From Klebsiella pneumoniae (GTDB lineage: Bacteria; Myxococcota_A; UBA796; GCA-2862545): a stretch of 36,908 nt of DNA. The stretch lies in contig CAMASI010000045.1 in the NCBI GenBank assembly GCA_945861065.1, positions 1 to 36,908 on the forward strand. Reading direction: 5' to 3'. A model generated the notes under the pieces. The model made no database searches. It was not told the DNA's origin and saw nothing but the letters and a program-made list of their open reading frames with translations. The position numbers were made by a program, and so were the translations under genes. Shown here in pieces: positions 18,140-26,682 of the stretch; positions within the stretch are counted from its first letter, which is position 1; each line of letters starts with the position of its first letter.

Positions 18140-18169
18140 TTGACGCCGGGGCCAAGGTGCGCCTAGACT
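18140..18169 (+). promoter_or_regulatory. Candidate sigma-70-type promoter for mtnA, followed by a small palindrome
   Basis: TTGACG (18140-18145) and TAGACT (18164-18169) are separated by 18 bp, close to -35/-10 consensus. About ten bases downstream, ACCCAC-ACCT-GTGGGT (18179-18194) is a perfect 6-bp inverted repeat that would lie at the start of the transcript and could be an operator or leader hairpin. The leader to the mtnA ATG would be about 110 nt. Confidence 0.45.
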
Positions 18170-18289
18170 ACAGTCAGAACCCACACCTGTGGGTGTCACC
18201 GAGTCAGCTCCCTCTGCCGGTCTCTCAATCGCAAGGCTCTTGCGTCTCCTCCATCTCTAGCGGTGGGTCTTCGGCAGGGGGGGCTCTCG

Positions 18290-19237
18290 ATGTGGAAAGG
18301 GTGTCCAGTCGCCTTCGAAGGTGGCGTCGTTAGGCTGCTGGACCAGCGACGACTGCCCCACGAAGTCATTTGGTTGCAGTTCGACACTGCTGCGGGCGTG
18401 GCCGACGCCATCTCGGACCTGATCGTTCGGGGCGCACCCGCCATCGGAATAACGGCGGCCTACGGAATGGCGGTCGCGGCGACACGGGGAGAGGACCTTG
18501 AGGTCGCGGCGTCGACGCTGATCGCGGCCCGACCGACGGCGGTCAACCTGCGGTGGGCCGTAGAGAAGATGCTGTTGTTTGCCCGTGCCGACATCGTTGC
18601 GGCGGCCGTTGCGTTGCACAAGGCCGATGTCGCTGCGAATCACGCGCTCGGGGAACACGGTGCGCGCTTGCTCGGGCCTGGGTCGCGGGTGTTGACGCAC
18701 TGCAACGCGGGGGCGCTCGCGACAGGCGGTTGGGGTACCGCGCTCGGCATCGTTCGAACGGCCCACGCCGCCGGACGGTTGGCCGAAGTCTTCGCTTCAG
18801 AGACCCGGCCGTGGCTGCAGGGTGCCCGCCTGACCGCTTGGGAGCTGGCTCAGGACGGCATTCCCGTGACCGTTTTGTGCGAAGGTGCAGTCGCTTCGTT
18901 GTTCGCGAGTGGGCGGGTCGATGCCGTCATCGTCGGTGCCGATCGGGTTGCTGCCAACGGCGACACGGCGAACAAAGTCGGCACCTTCGGCCTCGCGGTA
19001 CTTGCCCGGCATTTCTCTGTGCCGTTCTATGTGGCGGTTCCCGTGTCGACGCTGGATTCTCAGACCGCGACAGGTGCTGAAATAACCATCGAACATCGAG
19101 GTGCGGACGAGGTGTATGGCTGGTCCGGGCTTCGATGGGCGGCAGACGTGCCAGCGTACAATCCGGTGTTTGACGTGACGCCGTCGGCGCTGGTCACGGC
19201 GTGGATCACCGAAGAAGGGCCGTGGAATCCCCGCTGA
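18290..19237 (+). CDS. mtnA: Methylthioribose-1-phosphate isomerase (MtnA-like)
   Basis: I chose ATG at 18290 (315 aa), which has an AGGGGGGG Shine-Dalgarno run; the frame is open to a GTG at 18263. MtnA signatures are RGAPAIGITAAYGMAVA, LTHCNAGALATGGWGTALG with the catalytic Cys138, ETRPWLQGARLTAWEL, and VGADRVAANGDTANKVGTFG with Asp218 as the partner acid. The enzyme converts MTR-1-P to MTRu-1-P in the methionine salvage pathway, in the cytoplasm. The related ribose-1,5-bisphosphate isomerase and eIF2B-alpha folds are alternatives, but the Cys and Asp contexts favour MtnA. No other salvage gene is nearby. The 3' end overlaps convergent hutI by 32 bp. Confidence 0.9.
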   Translation: MWKGCPVAFEGGVVRLLDQRRLPHEVIWLQFDTAAGVADAISDLIVRGAPAIGITAAYGMAVAATRGEDLEVAASTLIAARPTAVNLRWAVEKMLLFARADIVAAAVALHKADVAANHALGEHGARLLGPGSRVLTHCNAGALATGGWGTALGIVRTAHAAGRLAEVFASETRPWLQGARLTAWELAQDGIPVTVLCEGAVASLFASGRVDAVIVGADRVAANGDTANKVGTFGLAVLARHFSVPFYVAVPVSTLDSQTATGAEITIEHRGADEVYGWSGLRWAADVPAYNPVFDVTPSALVTAWITEEGPWNPR

Positions 19238-20420
19238 TGACCCAGCGCACCCGGTTTCCATTCACGTTGCACAACAAGGCCGACGGCGTGCAGGGCTCTC
19301 CTGGTGGTGGGCTGACCGCCACCAACTCGGCGGGGCTGCCCACCCGGATCCTGCCGGCGTCCGCCCACCCGAGCACGTCGGCGGCGACCCTCGTCATGCC
19401 TCGCAGCGCCTCCTCCGGGCGTAGGCGCATGCCGGCGCAAGCGAGTGCGAGCACGGTCCACGGGTCGAAGAAGGGGGACGAACCGGGATTGAGATCCGTG
19501 GCGACCGCCATTGGGACGCCGGCCTCGCGTAGACGGTCTACCGGGGGTGCCTGGTCGCGGAGCCAGGCCATGGCGCCCGGCAACAGCACGGCCTTGGTGC
19601 CAGACCTCGCCATCGCGGCGATCCCGGCGTCGTCGATCCGCTCCAGGTGATCCGCACTTTCCGCCCCGAGCGCGGCGGCCATCGCTGCGGCGCCCGTGTA
19701 GGTGTTCTGTTCGGCGTGGATGCGGAGCGACAGCCCATTCGCCCGCCCCGCGGACAGGATGCTGTGGCCCTCCTCGACGGTGAAGGCCCCGCGGTCGACG
19801 TATACGTCCACAGCGTCTGCGACGGGGGCGGCGGCGGGAATTTGGTTCTCGATGAGGTCATTCACGTAGCCGGCACGATCGTGGCGCCATTCTTCTGGAA
19901 TCGCGTGCGCACCGAGGAACGTCGTCCGCACCGCCATTCCCGCCCGTTCGGCGGCGGCGCGCGCGACCCGCAACAGGCGGACCTCGTGGTCAACCGACAG
20001 TCCGTACCCACTCTTGACCTCAATTCGGGTCACACCCCTGCGTTTGAGGTGAATCAACCGACGGGTAGCGAGCGCGAGCAGCTTCGCCGTGGAGGCAGCG
20101 CGCGTCTGGCGCACCGTAGACAGGATGCCTCCGCCGCTTTGCAGGATCTCCGCGTAGGTTTCACCGGCGATTCGCCTGCGCCATTCTTCGGAACGGGTGC
20201 CCGCCCACACGGAATGGGTGTGGCAGTCGATGAGCCCGGGAACGACGACGGCGCCCTTCGCGCTTCGGACAACCGGCGCCGACGGTGCATTTCCCGCGGG
20301 CCCAATCCAAGCGATTCGTCCGCCATGGATACCGATGGCGACGTCGAAACGAAGCCCTAGAGGTCCCTCACCTTCGTCCATCGTGCACAAAACGGGCACG
20401 TCTCGAACGACAACGTCCAT
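19206..20420 (-). CDS. hutI: Imidazolonepropionase
   Basis: This is a 404-aa amidohydrolase. The N-terminal beta domain leads to the metal motif PGLIDCHTHSVWAGTRSEEW (His67, His69). It is followed by GETYAEILQSGGGILSTV, KSGYGLSVDHEVRLL, TTFLGAHAIPEEW (His172), RIHAEQNT (His235, Glu238) and ATDLNPGSSP (Asp309). The spacings His69-His235 and His235-Asp309 match those I recall for B. subtilis HutI to within one residue. It hydrolyses imidazolonepropionate to formiminoglutamate, the third step of histidine breakdown; no hutH, hutU or hutG is in the window. The ATG overlaps the tatA stop as TAATG, with no Shine-Dalgarno of its own, so translation is probably coupled. Confidence 0.92.
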   Translation of the reverse strand: MDVVVRDVPVLCTMDEGEGPLGLRFDVAIGIHGGRIAWIGPAGNAPSAPVVRSAKGAVVVPGLIDCHTHSVWAGTRSEEWRRRIAGETYAEILQSGGGILSTVRQTRAASTAKLLALATRRLIHLKRRGVTRIEVKSGYGLSVDHEVRLLRVARAAAERAGMAVRTTFLGAHAIPEEWRHDRAGYVNDLIENQIPAAAPVADAVDVYVDRGAFTVEEGHSILSAGRANGLSLRIHAEQNTYTGAAAMAAALGAESADHLERIDDAGIAAMARSGTKAVLLPGAMAWLRDQAPPVDRLREAGVPMAVATDLNPGSSPFFDPWTVLALACAGMRLRPEEALRGMTRVAADVLGWADAGRIRVGSPAELVAVSPPPGEPCTPSALLCNVNGNRVRWVISGDSTALLR

Positions 20421-20680
20421 TAGGACTTGTGGGTCGTTTCGACCTCGACGACGGGCCGCGCCACTTCGTCTGCGTGACGGTCTTCTGCGAGCCTGGCATT
20501 TGCAGTTGCGGTGACGTCGATCGCATCATCCTTTTGCGCGTCCTTGAAGGCCTTGAGCCCTTGTCCGAACGACGCAAACACCTGCGGGAGTCGGCCGGCC
20601 CCAAACAGGACGAGCACGATCACGAGGATGATCACGAGCTCCATCGCGCCGATTCCGCCGATTGCAGCAAGTGTGGGCAT
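20420..20680 (-). CDS. tatA: Sec-independent translocase subunit TatA/TatE-like
   Basis: The protein has 86 aa. The ATG has GGAGGG upstream. A single membrane helix ([19 protein letters not shown], residues 14-32) is followed by the amphipathic helix [19 protein letters not shown] with the conserved FG motif, then a variable polar tail. This is the TatA architecture; TatB would normally be longer. TatA forms the pore part of the twin-arginine translocase in the inner membrane. No tatB or tatC is nearby. It sits between glgC (24 bp upstream) and hutI (1-bp overlap), an odd position. The N-terminal 13 residues ([13 protein letters not shown]) are longer than usual. Confidence 0.9.
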   Translation of the reverse strand: MPTLAAIGGIGAMELVIILVIVLVLFGAGRLPQVFASFGQGLKAFKDAQKDDAIDVTATANARLAEDRHADEVARPVVEVETTHKS

Positions 20681-20704
20681 GGCACCCTCCGCGAGATCCC
20701 TAAC

Positions 20705-21997
20705 TCAGATCACGGCCCCTGCGGGAATATGGGCTCCCTTGCATACGATGACGATGCCGTCGCGGACGACAAAATCGCGGTGCACCTCGTCGGGCCGGTC
20801 GGGTGACCCGTGAATCACGGCGCCGGCGCCGATTCGGGCGTTCTTGTCGATGATGGCCCGCCGGATGGACGCATTCGGGCCGACACCGACGGGAGGAAGC
20901 CCACGTTCTTTGCGGACAGCTTCGCGTTTCTCGTCCACTTCGTAGAAATCCGCGCCCATCAGCACGGTGTCTTCGATGAGCGCGCCCGAGCCGACGTGGG
21001 AACGCAACCCGACCACACAACGGCGAAGCACAGCGCCGTTGAGCAGGCAACCCTCCGCAATGAGCGCGTTCTCGACCTGGCAGTTGCGGAGAATGGACGG
21101 GGGCAAGAATCGCGGCCGGGTGTAGATCGGCGCCGCGGGATCGTAGAACTTGAAGGGACTGTCATCTTGGCACAACAACATGTTCGCGTTGTAAAACGCG
21201 CCGATCGTACCGATGTCTTCCCAGTAGCCGTCAAACACATGCGCCGCGACCGGCCGACCGGACCGGATGGCGCCCGGAAGGATGTCACGGCCGAAATCGG
21301 TCATCCCCGGCTCGGCCAAGACCTGGGCAAGGACCGCAATGTCGAACACATACACGCCCATCGAAGCGAAGTGTTCGCGGTCGCCGGTATTGTGATGGCG
21401 CGCCAACTCGGGCGGGATGCGCAGGGCGGACAGGTCTACGTCGTTCGCTGGCTTTTCGACGAAATCCCGGATGTAGCCGGCGGGATCCGTTGAAAGGACG
21501 CCGAGCCCGCTACAATCCGCACGTTTGACCGGAAGCACGGAGACGGTGATGTCCGCGCCCATGTCGTCGTGGCGACGGATCAGGTCGCGGTAGTCCATGC
21601 GGTACAGGTGGTCGCCGGACAGGATGAGCACGTTTTCGACGCCGTCGCGTTGGAGGCGGTGGATGTGCTTGAGCACGGCGTCTGCGGTGCCTTGAAACCA
21701 ATCGCCGGAGTTGTCGGTCTGTTCGGCGGCCAGCACCTCGACGAAACCGTTCGTGAACGGATCGAAGCGGTATGTTCGGGACAAGTGTGTGTTGAGGGAC
21801 GCAGAGTTGAATTGCGTCAGCACGAAGATCTCGCGCAAACCTGAATTGATTGCGTTGCTGATCGGAATGTCGATGAGACGGTACTTCGCGCCTAGCGGCA
21901 CGGCCGGCTTCGCCCGCATCGCGGTGAGCGGGTGAAGTCGGGTACCGCGGCCGCCGCCGAGCACCACCGTCATTGTGCGTCCGGAAAGGGTGGCCAC
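20705..21997 (-). CDS. glgC: Glucose-1-phosphate adenylyltransferase
   Basis: The protein has 430 aa from a GTG start; ATG at 21973 is an alternative nine residues in. Motifs are GGGRGTRLHPLTAMRAKPAVPLG with the nucleotide-binding Arg and Lys residues, DIPISNAINSGLREIFVLTQ, ILSGDHLYRMDY with catalytic Asp129, FVEKP (Lys182, glucose-1-P binding) and the YWEDIGTIGAFYNANM segment. A left-handed beta-helix follows (NCQVENALIAEGCLL and further turns). It makes ADP-glucose for glycogen. It leads a minus-strand operon with tatA and hutI and diverges from an FG-GAP lipoprotein gene across about 58 bp. Confidence 0.96.
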   Translation of the reverse strand: MATLSGRTMTVVLGGGRGTRLHPLTAMRAKPAVPLGAKYRLIDIPISNAINSGLREIFVLTQFNSASLNTHLSRTYRFDPFTNGFVEVLAAEQTDNSGDWFQGTADAVLKHIHRLQRDGVENVLILSGDHLYRMDYRDLIRRHDDMGADITVSVLPVKRADCSGLGVLSTDPAGYIRDFVEKPANDVDLSALRIPPELARHHNTGDREHFASMGVYVFDIAVLAQVLAEPGMTDFGRDILPGAIRSGRPVAAHVFDGYWEDIGTIGAFYNANMLLCQDDSPFKFYDPAAPIYTRPRFLPPSILRNCQVENALIAEGCLLNGAVLRRCVVGLRSHVGSGALIEDTVLMGADFYEVDEKREAVRKERGLPPVGVGPNASIRRAIIDKNARIGAGAVIHGSPDRPDEVHRDFVVRDGIVIVCKGAHIPAGAVI

Positions 21998-22055
21998 CGC
22001 GCCTCCGCGACGAAGCTAGCACGATGGCGACCCGCCAAGGCTAGTGTAGGTGTGC

Positions 22056-23468
22056 ATGAACGGTTGGCGCCGATTGAGCTGTTTGATGCTGTTGGCAGCG
22101 CCGGCCTGTACAGGCGTTTGTAAGGGGCCCGGATGCGAATCGGCCTGGTCTGCCGCCCGGGTCGTTTCGGTGGGCGCGGCCCCGTTGTTCGGTGCCGTGG
22201 ACGTAGACGTAGACGCCGTCGGTGAATGGTTGGGCACCGCGGAGGAAGGCAGCGATTGGACGGTATCCGCCACCGAAGACAGCCTGTTGTTCGGTCAGCC
22301 CGAGCCTGGATTTGTCGTTCGGGTAGGCTTTCGGGACGGTTCCGGTCCTGTGACGCCGCTTCAAAGCTGGTCGGTCCCGGGAACGGGCTTTGGTTCTTCT
22401 GTCGTGGTCGGGGACGTCGACGGAGACGGGGCGTGGGATTTGGTGGTGAGCGCTCCGGAACGCGACGATGGACGCGGCGCCGTGTTCTTGTTTCGGGACG
22501 CGGCGCAGGGCCCGACCGACGTCACAGAGGAGGGCGCCGATCTTGTGATCTCAGGCGCGGTCCTCGGCGACGAGTTTGGGGCCGCTTTGGTGTTGTGCGG
22601 GGATCTGAGTGGAGACGCCGTTCCGGACTTGCTTGTCGGGGCGCCGCGGGCGGCGAGTGAAGAAGGCACAGCGTTGGTCGGGGCCGCCTATTTGCTCGAC
22701 GGCGCGATTCTCGCGGAAGGAGGGGCGCACGTCGTGAACGAGGTGGCGTCGGCGGAATGGACAGGGACGGAGGAGGGCGAATCGCTGGGAACCGCGTTGG
22801 CGTGTCGCCATGACCTGACCGGGGATGGTGTTCCTGACCCCGTGATCAGCGCGCCATTCGCCGGGCTCGGGTCGTCGCCGTTGCCCGACGCGGGTCGCGT
22901 GATGGTCGTGGACAGCGCTTCGCTCGTGTCTGGCACGCTTCCAGGCGTGGCCACGCGGGTTTTGGAGGGTGGGGAATCCAACGCATGGTTCGGCGAAGCG
23001 ATGGTTGGAATCGAGCTGCCGACCGGTCCTGCGCTGGTGGTGGCTGCGCCAGGCGAAGTCGATGGTCGCGGGTCCGTGTGGGTGTGGTCCGCGACGAGCC
23101 TCGCTGGAGAGTCTACCGCCAAACCGCTGGCTCGGTTTCAAGCGGCGGACCTGTTGCCCCTGCACCTCGGGCGGGGTTTGGGCGCAGGGGATCTCGATGG
23201 CGACGGCTTGGACGACCTGGTGTTGGGCGCGCCAGACTTGCAAGTGGGTGGGAATGGGTATGACGCAGGCCGGGCCTGGGTTTGGTCCGGTGCACTCTCG
23301 TCGAGCTGGACGGTGCTTACCGACCTCGTCGATGCGGGTCTCCGCGTCGATGGGACGCAGCCTTTCGGCCGTGTTGGCCGCTCGTTCCACATCGTGGACA
23401 CGCGCCCGGATGTCGTAGGGGCAGAACTGCTGATGCCGCTTCGTGCGGCAGAACCGTCGTTCGAGTGA
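22056..23468 (+). CDS. FG-GAP (integrin alpha-like propeller) lipoprotein
   Basis: I chose ATG at 22056 (470 aa), which has AGGTG upstream and begins directly with a signal peptide (NGWRRLSCLMLLAAPACTG) that ends in a Cys fitting a lipobox. At least four FG-GAP Asp loops are present: GDVDGDGAWD, GDLSGDAVPD, HDLTGDGVPD and GDLDGDGLDD, each followed by DLVV/DLLVGAP-type strands. Between blades come the GxxFGxxV motifs (GTGFGSSVVV, GDEFGAALVL). The protein should be anchored in the outer membrane as a seven-bladed propeller for adhesion or binding. It ends 4 bp before the stop of the convergent response regulator. Confidence 0.85.
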   Translation: MNGWRRLSCLMLLAAPACTGVCKGPGCESAWSAARVVSVGAAPLFGAVDVDVDAVGEWLGTAEEGSDWTVSATEDSLLFGQPEPGFVVRVGFRDGSGPVTPLQSWSVPGTGFGSSVVVGDVDGDGAWDLVVSAPERDDGRGAVFLFRDAAQGPTDVTEEGADLVISGAVLGDEFGAALVLCGDLSGDAVPDLLVGAPRAASEEGTALVGAAYLLDGAILAEGGAHVVNEVASAEWTGTEEGESLGTALACRHDLTGDGVPDPVISAPFAGLGSSPLPDAGRVMVVDSASLVSGTLPGVATRVLEGGESNAWFGEAMVGIELPTGPALVVAAPGEVDGRGSVWVWSATSLAGESTAKPLARFQAADLLPLHLGRGLGAGDLDGDGLDDLVLGAPDLQVGGNGYDAGRAWVWSGALSSSWTVLTDLVDAGLRVDGTQPFGRVGRSFHIVDTRPDVVGAELLMPLRAAEPSFE

Positions 23469-23472
23469 CCGA

Positions 23473-24009
23473 TCAGCGGCGCGGGGGGTATTTCCGGAGC
23501 TTGCGTTGCAGGCTTTGACGGTGGAGACCGAGCCGGCGTGCGGCTTCGGAGATGTTCCCGCCGCTCTGCGACAACATGTACTCGATGTATTCGCGTTCGT
23601 GTCGAGCGAGACTGAGCGGTTGATCAGCAATCTCTACCGTGGGGTCTCCCTCGCGTCTGGCGAAAGCGGCTTCGATGTCATCGGGGTCGCAAGGTTTCGT
23701 GAGGTAGTGGCGCGCGCCCAGTTTGACGGCTTCCACGGCAGTGGCGACGGACGCGTAGCCGGTAAGAACGACGGCACAGAGGCCGGGCAGGCGCTCAACG
23801 AGGTCCTTGAGCACCTCTAAGCCCCGGTCCCCGCCGAGTTTGAGGTCTACGACCGCGAAATGGGGCCGGTGCGAAGCGGCTGCGGAAAGTGCTTGTCGGT
23901 GGTCCGCTGCGCCTACAACCGTGTAGCCGCGGTCCTCGAACTCGAGCACGAGGGACTCTCGAAATGCGTCGTCATCGTCAACGACGAGTAGACGGCGGGG
24001 TGGCGTCAT
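23473..24009 (-). CDS. Response regulator of the RegA/ActR/PrrA type
   Basis: The protein has 178 aa. The receiver domain covers residues 6-118, with acidic residues Asp11-Asp13, phosphoacceptor Asp55 (AVVDLKLGG), Thr83 (VLTGYAS) and Lys105 (YLTKPCDPDDIE). A Fis-type helix-turn-helix closes the protein (ISEAARRLGLHRQSLQRKLRK, within residues 153-173). This length and layout are those of RegA/PrrA/ActR, global redox regulators that bind DNA directly without an AAA+ domain. It lies 22 bp downstream of its sensor kinase and forms a pair with it. Targets in this organism are unknown. Confidence 0.9.
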   Translation of the reverse strand: MTPPRRLLVVDDDDAFRESLVLEFEDRGYTVVGAADHRQALSAAASHRPHFAVVDLKLGGDRGLEVLKDLVERLPGLCAVVLTGYASVATAVEAVKLGARHYLTKPCDPDDIEAAFARREGDPTVEIADQPLSLARHEREYIEYMLSQSGGNISEAARRLGLHRQSLQRKLRKYPPRR

Positions 24010-24031
24010 TGCGGCTCCGTGGCCGCCAAGC

Positions 24032-25324
24032 CTATCCTGCTGCGATGGGGAACCACCAGGAGGCCACGGTTCCGGCGGTGTCGTTCGCGCGGTAGGTCAA
24101 CCCGCCTCCAGACCCCTCGGCGACGGCGCGCGCCACATAAACGCCGAGACCCGTTCCGCTGTCTTTGGTCGTGAAGAAAGGCTCTCCGACTTGATCTGCG
24201 GCACTGGGCAACCCGATTCCCTGGTCGGCGACCTCCACCTTGACGGCGCCTTTGTCTCGGACCAAGCTGACCCGCAGACGCGCGGTCACGCCGCTCTCAG
24301 TTTGGGCCTCCCGGGCGTTCTCCAACAGGTTGATCAGGCCGAGGGTGAAGGCGACCCTCGGCACGTCGGCCTGCGCGCCGCCGCTTTCGTCGACCAAGGT
24401 GACCTCGGCGTCCGAGCCGTGTTGCCACAGGTCGACAGCGTCCACAACGAGTTCTGCCAAAACGGTGCGATCCAGACCCGACGCCGAGGGGTCTCCGGCG
24501 CCGACAAGAAGCTGCTCGACGACCCGTTTGCACCGATCGAGTTGTTCTCGGATGACGTCCAGATCGGCTTTCGACACGTCGCCGTGTCGACGCATCAATC
24601 GACTCACACGCATCTGGATGGTCGACAGCGGTGTGTTCAGCTCGTGCGCTGCACCGGCCGCGAGGGTGCCGACAGACCGGAGCCGGTCGGTGCGCGCCGT
24701 TTGGTCGCGTGCCACAAGAAGCTGCTGTCGGTGGTCGCGCAAGCTCTGGGCCAAGCCAAGCGCAAACGTGCCGACGGCGGCGACCGTCAGGCAGAAGGCG
24801 AGCAGTTGGCCGCCCTGCCGGAGCGTGGATTCGTCGATCGGGTGCGCTTCCCAGTGCAGCGGCAGATGGACGAGCGAAACGACGGCGTAGCAGCCAACGA
24901 CGATGCCGCCAAGCGTCACGGCCCGCCTGGGCGACAGCACAATGGCACCCATCGCTACGTGGATCAAGAACAAGGACGTGAAGGGATTTTCGCCACCCCC
25001 GGCGAGTTCAAAGAACGCGGACAGTGCGATGACATCGATGGCGAGGTGGGTCAGAAGTCTGTGGTCCGCGTCGACCTCCTGGTCCCGGACGTTGGTCGCG
25101 ACGACATTGGCTGCGGCGAGCACAAGGACCACCAACGTCAACAGCGGAACCGTCACAATCGGCGCGTGCAGCATCGGGAGTGCGAACGCGACGGTCAGCA
25201 CCTGGGCGATCATGGCGACCCAACGGAGCCGAATCAACCAGTCCAAGCCGATGGGCCCTTCTGCGGGGCGAAGGGCGTCCAAACCAAATGACCGCGTCCG
25301 CGAACGCCGGGGTGTGCCCGTCAT
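24032..25324 (-). CDS. Redox-type sensor histidine kinase, RegB/PrrB/ActS-like
   Basis: The protein has 430 aa. The first 200 residues hold about six membrane helices, with the sequence GGGENPF at 109-115 matching the GGxxNPF quinone-binding signature of RegB. The H-box is AAGAAHELNTPLSTI with His227. Cys265 in REQLDRCKRVVEQL occupies the place of the redox-active Cys265 of Rhodobacter RegB. The ATPase domain shows the N-box (GLINLLENAREAQ), DQGIGLP and FFTTKDSGTGLGVYVA. RegB autokinase activity responds to the ubiquinone pool and thiol state. The start ATG overlaps the bioA stop as ATGA, so kinase translation is probably coupled to bioA. Confidence 0.88.
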   Translation of the reverse strand: MTGTPRRSRTRSFGLDALRPAEGPIGLDWLIRLRWVAMIAQVLTVAFALPMLHAPIVTVPLLTLVVLVLAAANVVATNVRDQEVDADHRLLTHLAIDVIALSAFFELAGGGENPFTSLFLIHVAMGAIVLSPRRAVTLGGIVVGCYAVVSLVHLPLHWEAHPIDESTLRQGGQLLAFCLTVAAVGTFALGLAQSLRDHRQQLLVARDQTARTDRLRSVGTLAAGAAHELNTPLSTIQMRVSRLMRRHGDVSKADLDVIREQLDRCKRVVEQLLVGAGDPSASGLDRTVLAELVVDAVDLWQHGSDAEVTLVDESGGAQADVPRVAFTLGLINLLENAREAQTESGVTARLRVSLVRDKGAVKVEVADQGIGLPSAADQVGEPFFTTKDSGTGLGVYVARAVAEGSGGGLTYRANDTAGTVASWWFPIAAG

Positions 25325-26631
25325 GGCAGCGCGCGCAAGCCGAGAGAAACGGCGTTCATGAGGTGATTGACCTCGTCGTGGGTGATCGCGAGGGGCGGGT
25401 TGAGCACGAGGGTATCGCCGAGCGGTCGTACGATGGCGCCGTGTTGCCGCGTCTCCATGGCGGCCCGGTGGCCCGCGCGGTCGGCGGGAGCGTAAGGGGT
25501 CCCGTCACGGCGTTGCAGGTCGATTCCGACCATCAGGCCGAGCTGACGTGTGGCGAATACGTGGGGATCGACAAGGCGCGCGACGCCGTCGGCCAGGGTT
25601 TTCGACACCTCGCGCACGTGGTCCAGCAGGTGCACGTGCTCGAATCGGTCGAGGCTGGCTAGGGCCACGGCGCAGGCCAGGGGGTTTCCGGTAAACGTGT
25701 GGCCATGGAAGAGCTGGCGCCATGCGTCAAAGGGACCGAGGAAGGCATCATAAATCCGGGTTGTGGTGAGCGTCGCCGCCAGCGGAAGGTAGCCTCCAGA
25801 AAGCCCTTTGGCTAAGCAGAGAAAGTCAGGTGTAATGCCGACGATCTCCGTGGCAAACATGGATCCGGTTCTACCGAACCCGACGGCAACTTCGTCAAAC
25901 ACGACCAGCACGCCCAGGTCCCTTGCTCGTTGTGCCAGGGTACGTGCGAACTCCGGGGAGTGCATTTTCAATCCTGCGGCCCCCTGGCACAGCGGTTCCA
26001 TGACCAGCGCGGCCAGCGTTTCCCCATGTTCTTCCAGCATCGTTAGGGCCTGGGCGAGGCATTCGGCCTCTTCCTCCCCGCCGGCCGTCCTGGGAGCCGG
26101 GAGCACGACGCACTGAAACAACAGAGGTCGATACACCTCGTGAAAGAGCGGGATGGCGCCGACCGACACCGCGCCAACGGTATCGCCATGGTAGGCGCCG
26201 CTGAGGGTCGCGAAGCGGGTGCGGCGGGAAGCGCCCGTTTGTTGGTGGAATTGGAAGGCCATCTTGAGGGCGACTTCCACCGCTGTGGACCCGTTGTCGC
26301 TATAAAATACTTTCGAAAGGGCAGACGGTGCGAGCGCGGCGAGGCGGGCGGCCAGTCGAATCGCTGGTGGATGACTCAGCCCAAGCAGGGTGCTGTGAGC
26401 CATGTTGCCGAGCTGTTCGAGGAGCGCGGCGTCGAGTTCCGGAACCCGGTGGCCGTGCACATTCGTCCACAAGCTCGACACGCCGTCGAGGTACCGTTTT
26501 CCCGCGCTGTCGATGAGCCAACAGCCCTCCGCGCGGTGGATGATCAGCGGCTCGACGGCATTCCACTCGGCATGCTGCGTGAAGGGGTGCCACAGGTGGG
26601 CTTGATCGAGGGCGGCGAGATTTTCGTGCAC
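25321..26631 (-). CDS. bioA: Adenosylmethionine-8-amino-7-oxononanoate aminotransferase
   Basis: The protein has 436 aa from a GTG start with no clear Shine-Dalgarno. It is a class III PLP aminotransferase. BioA features are LWHPFTQHAEW near the N-terminus, LDGVSSLWTNVHGHRVPEL, FYSDNGSTAVEVALKMAFQF, SGAYHGDTVGAVSVG, VVFDEVAVGFGRTGSMFA (Asp246) and CLAKGLSGGYLPLAAT with the Schiff-base Lys275 (Lys274 in E. coli). BioA typically reads SSWW where this protein has SSLW. It makes 7,8-diaminopelargonate from KAPA and SAM in biotin synthesis. It heads a minus-strand operon with the RegB/RegA-like pair and diverges over 51 bp from the CBS protein. Confidence 0.92.
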   Translation of the reverse strand: MHENLAALDQAHLWHPFTQHAEWNAVEPLIIHRAEGCWLIDSAGKRYLDGVSSLWTNVHGHRVPELDAALLEQLGNMAHSTLLGLSHPPAIRLAARLAALAPSALSKVFYSDNGSTAVEVALKMAFQFHQQTGASRRTRFATLSGAYHGDTVGAVSVGAIPLFHEVYRPLLFQCVVLPAPRTAGGEEEAECLAQALTMLEEHGETLAALVMEPLCQGAAGLKMHSPEFARTLAQRARDLGVLVVFDEVAVGFGRTGSMFATEIVGITPDFLCLAKGLSGGYLPLAATLTTTRIYDAFLGPFDAWRQLFHGHTFTGNPLACAVALASLDRFEHVHLLDHVREVSKTLADGVARLVDPHVFATRQLGLMVGIDLQRRDGTPYAPADRAGHRAAMETRQHGAIVRPLGDTLVLNPPLAITHDEVNHLMNAVSLGLRALP

Positions 26632-26682
26632 GCGGGCCGTTATCGTGCCAAGAGATCACCAGCGGCGGGTTTGGGAGTCTAC

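Noticed and set aside
26140..26682. Long plus-strand extension of the CBS-domain ORF
   Set aside because: It is the reverse of bioA, has no family-like sequence, and a GTG with good Shine-Dalgarno spacing at 26683 starts exactly at the first CBS domain.
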